A DNA stretch of 64,000 nucleotides, from assembly GCF_001949145.1 (NCBI RefSeq), contig NW_019091490.1, forward strand, positions 1,231,303 to 1,295,302, written 5' to 3'. The position numbers and the translations under genes are program-made. The stretch comes from Acanthaster planci (taxonomy: Eukaryota; Echinodermata; Asteroidea; Valvatida; Acanthasteridae). Shown in pieces: positions 38,601 to 48,600 of the stretch. Under the pieces are notes generated by a model, which searched no databases, was not told the origin of the DNA, and worked only from the letters and a program-made list of their open reading frames with translations. Numbering within the stretch: position 1 is the first letter of the stretch; every line of letters starts with the position of its first letter.

Positions 38601-41600
38601 TGGAGTGAATTTTAGTCACAGGTAGTGCCTAGAGGGAAGGGTGTTTACATGTACATTTAAAAGCATGATAGCTTTGGTTGGAAAATGCACCCTCCCTAGA
38701 TGTATAAACCCAGTATCTTTTTATTCATATTCTGGAATAGAACTGCCGAGAGTGATGTCACATGTCATAGTGTGAATACCCAGCTTTTGCCTCTTTTCAA
38801 TTACCAAAGTTTGCCAACTTGCAAAGACCATTTGGCCCAGGAAGATTGTTCCTCTTGTAAGCAATCATCACTCATTTTTGTTCAATTCATTGGAAATGCA
38901 GCTGTGAAAATGTGCTGCCATGAAGCTGATGAACCGTTTCTCACTGACACAGATACCAATATGTGTGTCATTTTTTTTTTTTCACAAGCAGGACTCCACC
39001 AAGACAGAACAACCGAAGAATGATAAAGTCTGCCGGCATGTCCAGGGAAGGGTCTTCAGCATACACAGGTATGTGATGAAGCATAGGTGGTGCCCCAGCA
39101 TAATGTGATATGAAAAGATCCAAACAAGTGGGTCTTACAATAATTTTTAGTTGATTTACTTGAGAGGTAATCATCCTCACTTTGTAAAGGGTTCCAGCCA
39201 TAAAGAAGCCTTATGCTGTTGCTTTATGACCCATGTCTGACGTACGACAGTGCAATTCCCAGAGGTCCAGAGAGGGTCGATATTTTTACAGAGGGTGAAA
39301 AACTGGTGAACCCGGAGAGAATGCCCTCATGGCTCCGGAGTGAACCAAGGAACAAGTCTGTGTTCACATTTAACCCAGGCTGGGAATCGAACCCGGGCCA
39401 CTGTCGTGAGAGGCTAGTGTTTCACCCACACCTCTAGTTATCCTTCTTTAGTTTGCTTTTGAAAAAACAAACCAAGTGCCTTTTTGATGTGTAACTCAGT
39501 TTGATAGCCTGATGACAATGCACGTTATAATTATGTTGGTGAAAGTGTCAACAATTTCTATTTAGATCTACCCTGTAATATTTACTCAGAAATGGCTGTA
39601 GCAACTTGTAAGTATTTTTCTGTTAGGTTTGTCACACATTTAGTGCTTACTTTATTGGTAAAGACCTCCCTTCAAATGAGACTGAATTTTCAAGTAAGTT
39701 TCAAATTGTCTTGCTGGATATTGAAATGTTCAACCTTTCGAAAGCCCATAAAACTGTCAATGGCACAATATGCTGTAATGATGGTTTTAATGTTATGAAA
39801 ATGTATGAAGTTAACAAGAAGTCGTAAAAGCTCGCCTGCTGGCACATGCATAATTCATGGTCTCCTTTGTTATTAACAACCATATGCATAATTCATTACC
39901 AGTAAGATTTGGTGTTACCACATTCCCCCCTTGCAACTCTCAAAGTCTCTCACCAGCCTCCCCCGTCACCTGCCTCCACTGATTTGAACTTCCCATTGAC
40001 TGACCTGGAACCGGACTACCTCCGCCAGGCTCGCCAGCATAACTTCCACTCTAAACCTGTCCAGAGGTCCATGACCCCACCCTACGGTGGCCCACACAGG
40101 CCACCTTCGCCACTGAGCATGCAAATCAAGTGATGCATCCAACCCATGTTAACATCCCGCAAGCTTATTTCTCGGCCGACGGTAATTAGTGTGCTGGACT
40201 GCAGTGCTGATTCTAAACGCTAACACTCTGAGTTTTAGTTGCGGATATTTGATGTTGCTGATAATGTTGTCTGACAAATTTCAGCTGACAATATAAGCTG
40301 CGTGCCTTTCACTCATTGCAAGCTTTTGCCAAACAAAGTTCACTTTCATACATTTTTACTGAATCTAATGTCATCAACTCAATGAAGTCATTACACGTAA
40401 CTTGAATGACAGTGAAAATAATCATATGGTGCAATATGTGCCATTTGACCTGCATCAAACTGTGCTTAAAGGTTACTGGCAATTACGGTATTTGTGAGAT
40501 TACTAACTTTACAGTCTTCAAGGTAAGTATTACGTTGGATTGTTGAACTGTTTGATATCAAAATTTGCAACATGATTTATCATTAACCTAACATTTCTGA
40601 TTTTCATGCACGGATTTCCCCTTGTTTGATTTGAAAGCTCCACCTCATCACAGGCATTTTCATTTGGAAACCATGTGCACGAAGTGGGCTTTGTTGCATG
40701 TGTTTTTGCTAATACCATTTATTAAAACTAATAGAGATGTAACAGTTGCTATTTGCATTGTACTTTTTTTCACAGCGGGCATGGATGATTTGTTTGGAAA
40801 GTGTGCCGGAGTTTTTTCAAAGCACCTTAACATTTACAACATTATTAGGGTTGAATGCTTTGAATTGATGTCTTTGGATAGTGGTATCACTTATTGGTGA
40901 TTGTTTAGCATGTTTGGAATTACTTTGCTGGAACTTATTGGGGTTTTTTGTCCGAGGTTTGGAAGTTAGGGACGAAGGGATAGTGGTCGTTGAATGATTT
41001 CATTTTTGTGAGATGCAGAAGAAATTAAGAAGAAAGGGAGCAACTGGAATTGGCTTTTTGCATCAGCTGTTGACACATATTCAGAAACTGTTGTGGTAGC
41101 TAGATGGCATTTTTGCTCGGTTGTAGTCTATTGCCCAGTTTAGAAGCGCTGATCTCAGTCTGCAAACATAGCTCAAAAGTGCCCACATTTATTCACAATG
41201 TTTGAATATGGATGTATTTGATAGAAACAAATAGCAGAAAGAGAACTCAGATCCCGTGTTGACCAGTAGTCTGAGCCTTCTATAGCCTAGATTACTTGTA
41301 TTAGATAGCAGGTAGAATTGTCATGAAATTAGCATATGGCGTGTTGTTCCACAGAACCATTTCAGATGAGAAAGAAAAGCCTCTGTGTTGCAGTCTCACT
41401 TCCCAACCCCATGGGCATCGAGGGAGGGGAAGGGGGCACTTGAACCCCGTCCCCCTGCAAACTTGTGAAAAATACTTTGTAAATAGGGGGGGGAGAATAA
41501 CAAAAGAAACCAGCAATTGTAGGAAAGGGGATGAAACCCATCAAACATACCTCGAATTGATCCATTCCACCACTAATGGTCTGTCCATCAGCTGCTAATG

Positions 41601-41893
41601 GGTGCTTTGCCCCTCCCATCCCCCAGATTAAATCCCGGTGATGCCCACAAGCCTAAAGCCTCGATACTGAAGCCAAAGCATGGATAGGGGAAAGTGACAC
41701 CTGCAGACATGTATTTGTCATACCAGCGTCCCTTTTTGGTTTCTTTGCGACAGAGCCTCTCCTCATGACCCCGTCCTCCAACCCTGCATTCTTCTGCCGA
41801 GACGTGAGCCGTCTGATCAATCCCATGTACACCCATCACAACCAGAGACCACTTCTGACCAAGACGTCAAGATTTACTCGGGAGGGTACATGA
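20672..41893 (+). CDS. Unassigned leucine-rich-repeat protein, about 1,021 aa
   Basis: Exons in continuous phase: 20672-20689, 21582-21651, 22218-22345, 23211-23367, 24218-24280, 24612-24673, 25438-25515, 26072-26199, 27047-27223, 27617-27719, 28587-28717, 29182-29362, 29620-29742, 30478-30751, 32901-33027, 33611-33734, 34324-34661, 34773-34907, 35421-35477, 36372-36535, 37890-38100, 38992-39068, 41754-41893; an alternative exon is 39907-40133. Residues about 15-150 are leucine-rich repeats (VEYLDLS, LQALSLQGNN, LWRLDLSNC) closed by an LRR cap (VIDSLPNVWTLDG). Residues about 195-470 are predicted helical with no known family. About 530-607 looks like a small beta-barrel (KLGDKVLLAPQNLGFIIAL). 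The rest is Pro/Ser/Arg-rich and probably disordered. There is no signal peptide or membrane span, so it is probably cytoplasmic or ciliary. Start (MRLTSK) and 3' end are the least certain parts. I do not recognise an orthologue. Confidence 0.8.
21358..21470. mobile_element. 113-bp hairpin element
   Basis: Arms of about 37 bp, starting ACATGGAACTAGATCTCGAT and on the other strand ACATGGATCTGAATCTCAAT, enclose a short spacer. It lies in intron 1 of the LRR gene. It is probably a small MITE; no target duplication is evident. Confidence 0.5.
22883..22959. repeat. (TTTG)n microsatellite
   Basis: Near-perfect TTTG repeats, interrupted once by GGGGTG, in an intron of the LRR gene. It produces the spurious VCLFVCLF reading frame. 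Confidence 0.95.
23925..24125 (+). mobile_element. SINE-like repeat
   Basis: GGCTGGTGTAGTGGCTCATA resembles the A-box region of tRNA-derived SINEs. It is followed by TGCGTCCTTAGGCAAGCCAC, a core motif I recall from several deuterostome SINEs. There is no clear B box or A-rich tail. It lies in the intron upstream of exon 5 of the LRR gene. Confidence 0.4.
24321..24401. repeat. 25-bp tandem repeat, 3 copies plus partial
   Basis: Unit ACATGAGTACCGGTCATGAT plus TCTGT, repeated with one substitution, just after exon 5 of the LRR gene. Confidence 0.85.
25587..25760. mobile_element. Short TIR element, family A (copy 2)
   Basis: Ends TTGAGATTTTGGTAGCAGCA and, on the other strand, CTGAGACGCTTGGTGGCGGC. 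The interior holds four GCRCATGCTCAGAAC-type tandem repeats between 25650 and 25720. Related to 13060-13207 and about 42669-42797. Confidence 0.55.
25790..25905. mobile_element. Dispersed repeat, family B (copy 1)
   Basis: A stretch from ACGTTGGTGGGGAGTG to TTCCCACCAAAGGAG has short inverted ends and matches 44955-45063. The shared block includes TTTGTGAACCAGTGAAGTG. It lies directly after the family A copy. Confidence 0.5.
26651..26854. mobile_element. 204-bp inverted-repeat element
   Basis: Arms of about 50 bp share ACTAAAGAC and TACCTTGTGATTCGG followed by AAGCTTTT in opposite orientation around a roughly 100-bp middle. It lies in the LRR-gene intron between exons 8 and 9. MITE-like; the superfamily is unassigned. 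Confidence 0.55.
27788..27946. mobile_element. 159-bp hairpin element
   Basis: Arms of about 65 bp (27788-27852 and about 27882-27946) are nearly perfect inverted copies, sharing GCTTTCGGTAACTGAGTACC and then TTCTTC. The loop is about 30 bp. It lies in the intron between exons 10 and 11 of the LRR gene and would form a long RNA hairpin if transcribed. Confidence 0.65.
30752..32900. other. LRR-gene intron 14
   Basis: A 2.1-kb intron joining phase-1 ends. Apart from the inverted-repeat element at 31013-31245 and a C-run at about 31383 I see nothing in it: no exon-like frame and no RNA gene. Confidence 0.6.
31013..31245. mobile_element. 233-bp inverted-repeat element
   Basis: Arms of about 37 bp, TTTTCCAATACTCAACTTTG onward at 31013-31049 and its inverted copy at 31208-31245, with three mismatches or indels by eye. 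The middle is about 158 bp and non-coding. It lies in the long intron between exons 14 and 15 of the LRR gene. Confidence 0.6.
33297..33530. repeat. GGGTT-type satellite
   Basis: About 230 bp of imperfect 5-bp repeats (GGGTT, GAGTT, GTGTT, AGGTT). All G-rich sequence is on the plus (coding) strand of the LRR gene, just before exon 16. It is not the TTAGGG telomere unit. Confidence 0.9.
37075..37305. repeat. Degenerate tandem repeat
   Basis: Successive segments of about 35-40 bp share a pattern like CACAAGTGGAAAAACTATTT followed by TTGCACCTTTT. Copies are strongly diverged. It lies in the LRR-gene intron between exons 20 and 21. Confidence 0.4.
39225..39440 (-). mobile_element. tRNA-derived SINE-like repeat
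   Basis: On the minus strand the sequence around 39380-39400 reads CCCGGGTTCGATTCCCAGCC, a perfect pol III B box (tRNA T-arm). It is preceded by GTGAAACACTAGCCTCTCAC, a decayed A-box region. It cannot fold as a full tRNA, so a SINE or tRNA relic is more likely. It lies between exon 22 and the alternative exon 39907-40133 of the LRR gene. Confidence 0.45.
39907..40133 (+). CDS. Alternative terminal or skipped exon of the LRR gene
   Basis: After the phase-1 donor of exon 22 (39068), an AAG acceptor at 39906 opens a 75-codon frame ending in TGA at 40131-40133 (VSHQPPPSPASTDLN, SKPVQRSMTPPYGG). Its Pro/Ser/Arg character matches the upstream tail. A possible ATTAAA poly(A) signal is at 40721. The same donor also joins in phase to 41754-41893. 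Including both would need a weak internal donor, for example GTGGCC in phase 1 near 40086. It is either an alternative last exon or an alternatively spliced one. Confidence 0.5.
41754..41893 (+). CDS. Terminal exon of the LRR gene
   Basis: A CAG acceptor at 41751-41753 is followed by a frame that joins exon 22 in phase 1 and encodes 46 residues (FFCRDVSRLINPMYTHHNQR, then a basic end), with TGA at 41891-41893. The third codon positions are C/G-rich in this frame and not in the neighbouring one, which supports it. AATAAA follows at 42152. Confidence 0.6.
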
Positions 41894-42151
41894 GTGGAAA
41901 GAATCAACATTTCCCAAGAAGTCTTTACCATTTTTTCCCCCACGAGTCCTGAATTTCCCTTTACCTGAAAAATTGGTGTATTTCCTGTACTGCTTTTTCC
42001 TCCTCTTTTATTTCAACAAATTTCTGATGACTGGGTTTTTTGGAACCTCTTCGTATTTCAAAGCAGGAATTTTTTCAAGAAGGGATGCTGTGTTTGATGA
42101 AGAGGATTAAAAATGTACGAGGATTGAGTTTTTAGTTAAATGCAATAACCA

Positions 42152-42157
42152 AATAAA
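42152..42157 (+). terminator. Poly(A) signal, LRR gene
   Basis: AATAAA about 260 nt after the stop at 41893. Confidence 0.5.
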
Positions 42158-42668
42158 GACAATGCCAAGGCCTTAATTTTTTTTTCACTCTAAAAACCTG
42201 TATGGAGTAAAATAGTGTGTGCATTTATTCATTTTGGGTGAAATTGCTTTTATCCATAATTAAAAGAGTGTGTGTGCATTTTTACTATTGTCCTAGGATT
42301 ATCTGAACTCCTAAAGTAAATTTAAATATAATTTATTTTATTTAGTTTGCGTGACAGAGAGTTTGTGTGTAGAGAGTGGAACAAATCATAAATTTGAATT
42401 TTAAAGAGATTTTCTATATTGCAAGTTTTAAAAAGTACGTAGTTGTTTTAATGTATATTGGTTGAAGGAGTTCTTCAAGGTTTGAAGATTTAGAGCATCT
42501 GTGATTGAGTAGTGCACTTGAATCACTGCCCTCACCCTGGTATTTTAGATGTTGTTATTTTAGCTGTTTGCATTGGTTTGAAATCTCCAATTCTGACTTG
42601 AATATTTTCATTGTAAAATGTCTGCTGAGAACAAGCAGGGTGCGGATGGGCGGGCAGATTGATAAAAA

Positions 42669-42797
42669 CTGAAATGCTGGTGGCAGCAGATATATACCCA
42701 TCACCGGTCCTTTTTCACGGTGTTGCACATGCTCATGACTATTGCAGGCATTCTCAGAACAGGGCAAGCATGTTCAGAACTGGTAAAAGGGACGAGA
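42669..42797. mobile_element. Short TIR element, family A (copy 3, right end lost)
   Basis: It starts CTGAAATGCTGGTGGCAGCA and contains GCACATGCTCATGAC, GGCATTCTCAGAAC and GCATGTTCAGAAC, like the internal repeats of the copy at 25587-25760. The right inverted end is not recognisable. Confidence 0.45.
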
Positions 42798-43054
42798 GAA
42801 ATTTCAACATCCTGTAATTACCTAAAGGCATCCTTTTTCTGGTTATTTTACCTTTTATCCAGTGTAGAAGAACCGAAACAGTCATATTCCAACATCCGCA
42901 AGAGTTTCAGCTTGCAAGGAAATAAACTTTTATTGAATTGAAATTGCTCCTTTTTTGTTTTCCTTTTTTTTAAAACTTAAATAGCTACTTGTGTCACAGA
43001 GTACAAAGAAAAATAGAAAAAGGGGTTAAAAGTCCAATTAATGCTTGCAACAAA

Positions 43055-43060
43055 TTTATT
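43055..43060 (-). terminator. Candidate poly(A) signal, lipoprotein gene
   Basis: TTTATT on plus (AATAAA on minus), about 700 nt after the stop at 43758. Another lies at 42929-42934. Confidence 0.4.
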
Positions 43061-43757
43061 TAAACTTGTCTTTGATTAGTTCTCCGATAATTTCCTCTTC
43101 TAGTTCAAAAAAACGTCTAATTGCATTGATAGTGAATTTGTAAGGCAAGGCAATCCAAGAACTCAATGTGTAATAGAACACATCCTGATCCCAATGTCTA
43201 CAGCTATTTCCTACGACAGATGGAAAGGCATGTTTTTTTTCTGGTTTTTTTTCCCATTTTTTTTCCGGCAGTTTCCTAAGTCTACTTGCGGATAAACAGT
43301 ACTGTGCTGACTATGAGTAAAAAGTGAACTAAAGTTAAACCGAGATCACACAATGGTAAGTTTCAAGTCAAAACTCAAGTCAAAATTGATGTGTTTAAGA
43401 ATGGAGTTAATATAATAATGGATACCTTGCCTAAAGAAGATAAAAACACAACGCAACTTAAATAAACTTGGCATCAATACATGAATCACAAAATTAGAAA
43501 TTTTTTTTCAAAAAGGTTATGTGGATGTTTACTGAACAGTCGACGGCAATTAATATTCCCAAATTTTAAAAAATGAAGGCGTTTCTCTTTTTTTTACAAC
43601 AGTTCCTTATTCTGAAAATCTGATGCCCACATCTTTGTGTAACTACAAATGTTCTTTTTCTATGCAGCACCTGTTCTTAACTCTTAATTGCAGAAACCCT
43701 TCATTTTTACACTGGTTGTTGGTAAGGTTCAGAGGTTACTTTTGTGTGAAGTTGAGT

Positions 43758-45664
43758 TTAGTTCCAGATGTTCCGGCACTCGACCCTCGCCAAACCGTAC
43801 TGGTTGATGAGGCACGTACACTCGCGCTCCACCTCTCCGGCCATAATCGGATTGGCATCGTTGCGGACGATCTTTGGGAGCGTCGTCATCAGGGCTTTGT
43901 CTCCATCCATCAGCATGTCCAGGCGGAAGATGGAACCTGATTGTGGTTGTAGTAAGAAAAAATTAAAACCAAAGTCAGGATTAAGATAGTCCAAACTTAC
44001 AGGCATTCCACTCTTATTCTTTCTGGCTTATACTGATGAAAGTCATGGTTATTCTCAAAGGTGCATAGTACCCCATCTCTGCACATAACAACTTTGACTC
44101 TTTTCATTTTTAATGGGGGCACTTGAGTGTCACCTCATGCACACATGCTCTGTTAAGGATATGTTATATTTGTGTGCATTCTGGTGAAAACTGGTTGCAA
44201 ACGCACAATACATCCTGACTTCAGGTTTAATTTAGACGGTTGCTGAGCTCAGGAATAAGCCAAGGGCAGAACATAGACTTTTCCAGCAGAAATGGGTTTA
44301 CCACAACCAGCCAAGACATAATGTGGAATTGGAATTGGAATTTCAACTTCAAGAATGACGAAAGTGTATATCATATCTCCGTCTGGTTTGCTTATCACAA
44401 AAACATAGCAAGGCCCGTGTTAAAGCTTTTGCATTCACAGCTAGAAAGTGGGTGTCATTTCAAGATGACTCACCGCGTGTGGCGATAGCCAGCTTGGCAT
44501 AGTTGCCGCTGGGGATGTCCAGGAACTTAGTGATCTTGGCGTCCTTGCTCTTCTTGGTGGAGATGATGGTTTTGTCATACCGGATTCCCACTGGTGCGCC
44601 TGAGTAGGACTTCTGCAGGGACTCGTAGTTGGAGACGACGTACAGCGTGATGCCGCGGCGGGTCAGGAACTCCTGGATACTTGTCAAGTTGTACTTGGAG
44701 TCCTCGTACTGTAAAGAAAACAGAAGGAATGGTTTATGAAAGCTTGGTACTGGAAAACTGAAAAATTAGCAAGCGTGCCAACAGAATGGTTCACGTTTAA
44801 ATAGTGCATTTTCTTACAATTGTTTCAGTCATTACTTATCATCATGTGCCTGGCAGATATGCATTGGGTCTTGTTTTTCACACATCTTGCCATGCAGCAG
44901 ATGAGAACATTGTGGTATCTGCCTTGAGCAGAAGCACCCCCTTATCAGGTGAAAAGAGCCATGTTGGTAGGAAGTATTCATTTTGTCGGCAGCGACGCAA
45001 CTTTAACGCCTGCATGTCATTGCCATTTGTGAACCAGTGAAGTGCAGTTCCCACCAAAGGAGTCTCTGTTACTAGAACATGGCACCATCTCTTGGTCAAG
45101 CTCCGAGGGGTTCATGCTCTTCAAGAAGGTTATTTTAATGAGTCACTTAAAAAATAAAAGTGAATAAAAGAAGCTAGAAGATCTTGGTTGAACTAATTAA
45201 GAAAATAATTAACAGAAGAGCAGTGTGTATAGGAGAGTTGGTTCTTACCAAGCGCTCGCTCTCAGCGATGAGAATGATGACCTTGGCAGCTCCTGGGCGG
45301 AACTTGTAGTCAGAAGCCAGCTTGATGGCATCAAAGGCATCTGTTGGGTAGGTGCCGTTGAACTCCAGGCCGTCCAGGCCCTCAGGCATCCTGGCAGCTG
45401 TGTTGATCAGCTGGCCATGGATAGAGTGGCTGTGGGCCCCCTCATGGACATCAATGCCACCATAAGCTGCCAGGCCATAGCGGTTATTGGTCATCGGGGA
45501 CCCAATCAGGGTGCTCTCCAGGTTAGAAAGTAGGACCTTCAGGTTGTTCAGAAACTCCTGGCCACGGAAGCGCATGTTTTCGGAGACCGTGAATATGATG
45601 TCGGCGCCGTAGATGATCTTGTTCTCAATCCACACGGAGTTCCTTGGGCGGTCATCGCATTGCT
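43758..45664 (-). other. vWA-like C-terminal domain (three exons)
   Basis: Exons 45249-45664, 44474-44708 and 43758-43936. After CDDRPRNSVW the order of strands and helices fits a vWA Rossmann fold: strand 1 GADIIFTVSEN, a helix, strand RYGLAAYGG, helix TDAFDAIKLAS, strand AAKVIILIAES, helix, strand GITLYVVSNYES. The MIDAS motif D-x-S-x-S is not intact: the position after the first strand reads VSEN. Cysteines CTCLINQYGLARVEC close the protein at TAA 43758. The fold call is by pattern, not by search. Confidence 0.65.
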
Positions 45665-48600
45665 CTGTGAAAAGGATACGTAAAACACAAACGCAGTATT
45701 AGCACTTATCACTCAAATTACTTTTCCACATTTGAAAAAATTTGAAAATATCCATAATCACATGCTCATGAACTGACTGTTTGGAACTAGTAGACAGAAA
45801 TTTTGAAGAATGACAAAACTAAAAAGTATTCCTTACCACAAGGATCAATGATGCCAATGTCCTTGGAGCGAGCAAGCGAGACATAACCAAAAGTCAGTGC
45901 ACAGATATCATGGCACTCTTCTGCGTGGTTGATGCATTCGTTTCTCCATTCCGTGGGGCTGAGCTTCTCAAACGCTGGCTGCAGCGGTGAGTTGACATTG
46001 TCAAAGAACTCAGTGCACTGCTCCGTCAGGATGTTGCGGTTCTCCTCGTTGCAGCCCAGGATGTTGTGGACTGGGTAGTTGAAGCGGCTGATCTGGCATT
46101 GACTACGGTCGGTGGTCTCGTATGCATTGATAAAGTCGACCAGGTCGGTGGCATTCTCCCCATTGGGCTTGATGCGGTCGGTCCGGGCCTCGCGGTCCAG
46201 GTTGCCCAGGAGGCCACGGGTCTTGCCGTGGTACCACGAGCTGAGGGAGATGGTACAGAGAGGGCGCTCTGAGTTGCAGGAGACCTTAATACCATACATG
46301 GAGGTAACATTTACCCATGGCAAGTCGTACACAACCTTCAGCGTCTTGTCCTTTGACAGGAAGGGGATGTTCTTTGGAAGGACCTCACCATTGAAGTAGA
46401 CATCGTTGTTTCGTCCAATCTTTACGTGGTCTCCCTTGAGGGCCAGGAACATGTTGTACTGGTTGCGGAACAAGGTGAAGTTGTTATCGATGTAGTCAGT
46501 GGCCAGGACGTACGTGCATTCAGGATCAATGTAGCCAGGATGCTCATACAGGTGGTGGTCGAAGGTCAAAATGTGGAGATCTTCAAATATCATGGCAATA
46601 GCTGTAACGAAATATGAGGAGCAAAAGGCACCATTAAGAATTTGAAGTTTCATCAAGATTGCAAAACAACATCACCGTCATCATAAAGGCTTTGCTTTGG
46701 AGCGAGCATCAACCTCATGAACAGAACTTTAGTAAACAATCTGATTATTCTGCTCAAATACGGATGTGTAAGTTCTCCAAGTCACAGCTTGAATCTTATG
46801 AAATAAGGCAGCACACCACAAGTGCTAGATATTTTCGAAAAGTGTTCACAGAGGTGTACAAAAGCCAACAGAGCTAATTAAAAAGTGTGTCAAAGTACCA
46901 AAGCAATATTTGTCATTTAAAATGAAAAGGTCTGCTTACCCTCAGAACTGAATGGGCGGTAGTATCTCAGAGCCAAAATCTTGTCTGAGGGGATCAGCCT
47001 AGGAAGGCGTTTCAGGTACTCAAAGAAGTCCTTGATCTTCTCAATACCTTGTTCGATCTTCTCACGGTACTGAGGATACTCAGTCTCGATCATGTTGCGG
47101 ATTTCCTCAACCCAGTCCCTCAGTTTCTGCACATAGGTAGGGTACCTCTCCTCAACAAAGCCGATCCATTCCTGGATGAGCTCATTAGCTTTCTCCATGT
47201 AAATCGGGTACTGCTCGCGGATGTACTCAATCCATTCTTGAGCGGTGACATTGATCTTCTCAAGATACAATGGGTACTGGGCAAGGACAAAGTCGTAGTA
47301 CTCCCAAGCCAGTTCTTTGGTCTTCTCGAAGAGGATGGGGATGTCGTCACGAAGCTCCATCGTCTTGTTCTTCATGTACTCAATGAAGCGCATGGCATGC
47401 TCACGAGCATTGGGGTATTCAGTCAATACAAGTTCATAGATCTCTTGCACCTATTGAAAAAGAATTAAGACACTTTGCGTTTTACTCCGAAACAAATGGG
47501 GACTTGTGTTTTAGTTTGTGAGACAAGTTTCTTTTTTTCCAAAAAGCTACCCTCTACAGATCTACCGAAAGTTTATCTAATGCTCACCTTATCGGTAACA
47601 TTTGTCAGGAACTCAATGGTGTTCTCCTTCCAGATGGGGTACTTCTCGGTGATGGTGTCCTTTAGTAAGGTGTAGTTGCCCTGGATATAGCCCTCCCACA
47701 GGGTCCACTTGTCCTCCACGTCATCTCTCAGCACTGTCCATCCCTCCTCGATCTTCTGCTGCAGAATGGTCAAGTTGCCTTGGACCTCCTCCAGGGTGGG
47801 GATGTAGCTCCTGATGGTTTCCCATAGCTGGGTCCAGTTGCCCCGCAGCTCCTCCATGGTTGGGATCCGCTCCTCGATCTTGTTCTTCAGCTCCGTCAGG
47901 TTGGCCTTGATCTCCAGGAGGACGGGGTACTTCTCAGCCAGCTGGTCAAAGTCCCTGAGCTGCTCCAGGGTTGGCAGCTTCTTGTACTCTTCGGTGATGT
48001 TGTGCTTCAGCTCCAGGATCTTCTGCTTCAGCTCCTCAAGACGCCTCTCTACAATTGGTTTGTTGACTTCATACACCTCCTGAAAAATCGAAATCAATTT
48101 TGTTTTCAATCAAAGAGCAACTTGTCTTTTTCCCTAAATTCTTATCGGAAAATATATCTGAAATAACAAAAACAATTACCACACACGAAAAAACATTGGC
48201 CTTTTCAAACATACCCTGGGTTCTTTCTCAGCACAAATTATCTTCAGGCAATGGAATTTCGGTAACAATGTATTGCTATTTATCTCCTAAAGATAATTGT
48301 ATCTTCCCCTCTTCTACACTCAAAAACTAAACAAACATGAGAAAAACAGTGTCTCTAAAATGACACTTTCCTCTTTAGGCACAGGAAATCTATGACTTTT
48401 TTTCAATTTTGACTCACCTGGATGTAGATGCGGATCTCCTTCTGTGTCTTATTTGCAATTTGAAGCCACTCCTTGATCTTGATGATGGATGGCTCGATGA
48501 TGTTGCTGTCAATCAGGTATGCGGTCTCATTGATGATACGCCACTGCTCCTCGGTCAAGGTGGGCATCTGGCGGAAGCTGGCCCACACAATTGGGTGGCT

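Larger units (their letters stand above)
41894..43757. other. Convergent 3' UTRs of the LRR and lipoprotein genes
   Basis: The two genes end tail to tail here. Plus-strand AATAAA signals lie at 42152-42157 and 42921-42926. Minus-strand signals (TTTATT on plus) lie at 42929-42934 and 43055-43060. The stretch also contains a truncated family A repeat. No further gene is seen. Confidence 0.6.

Noticed and set aside
39360-39420. Possible tRNA gene on the minus strand (perfect B box)
   Set aside because: There is no acceptor stem, D arm or anticodon arm in the expected positions; a SINE or relic fits better.
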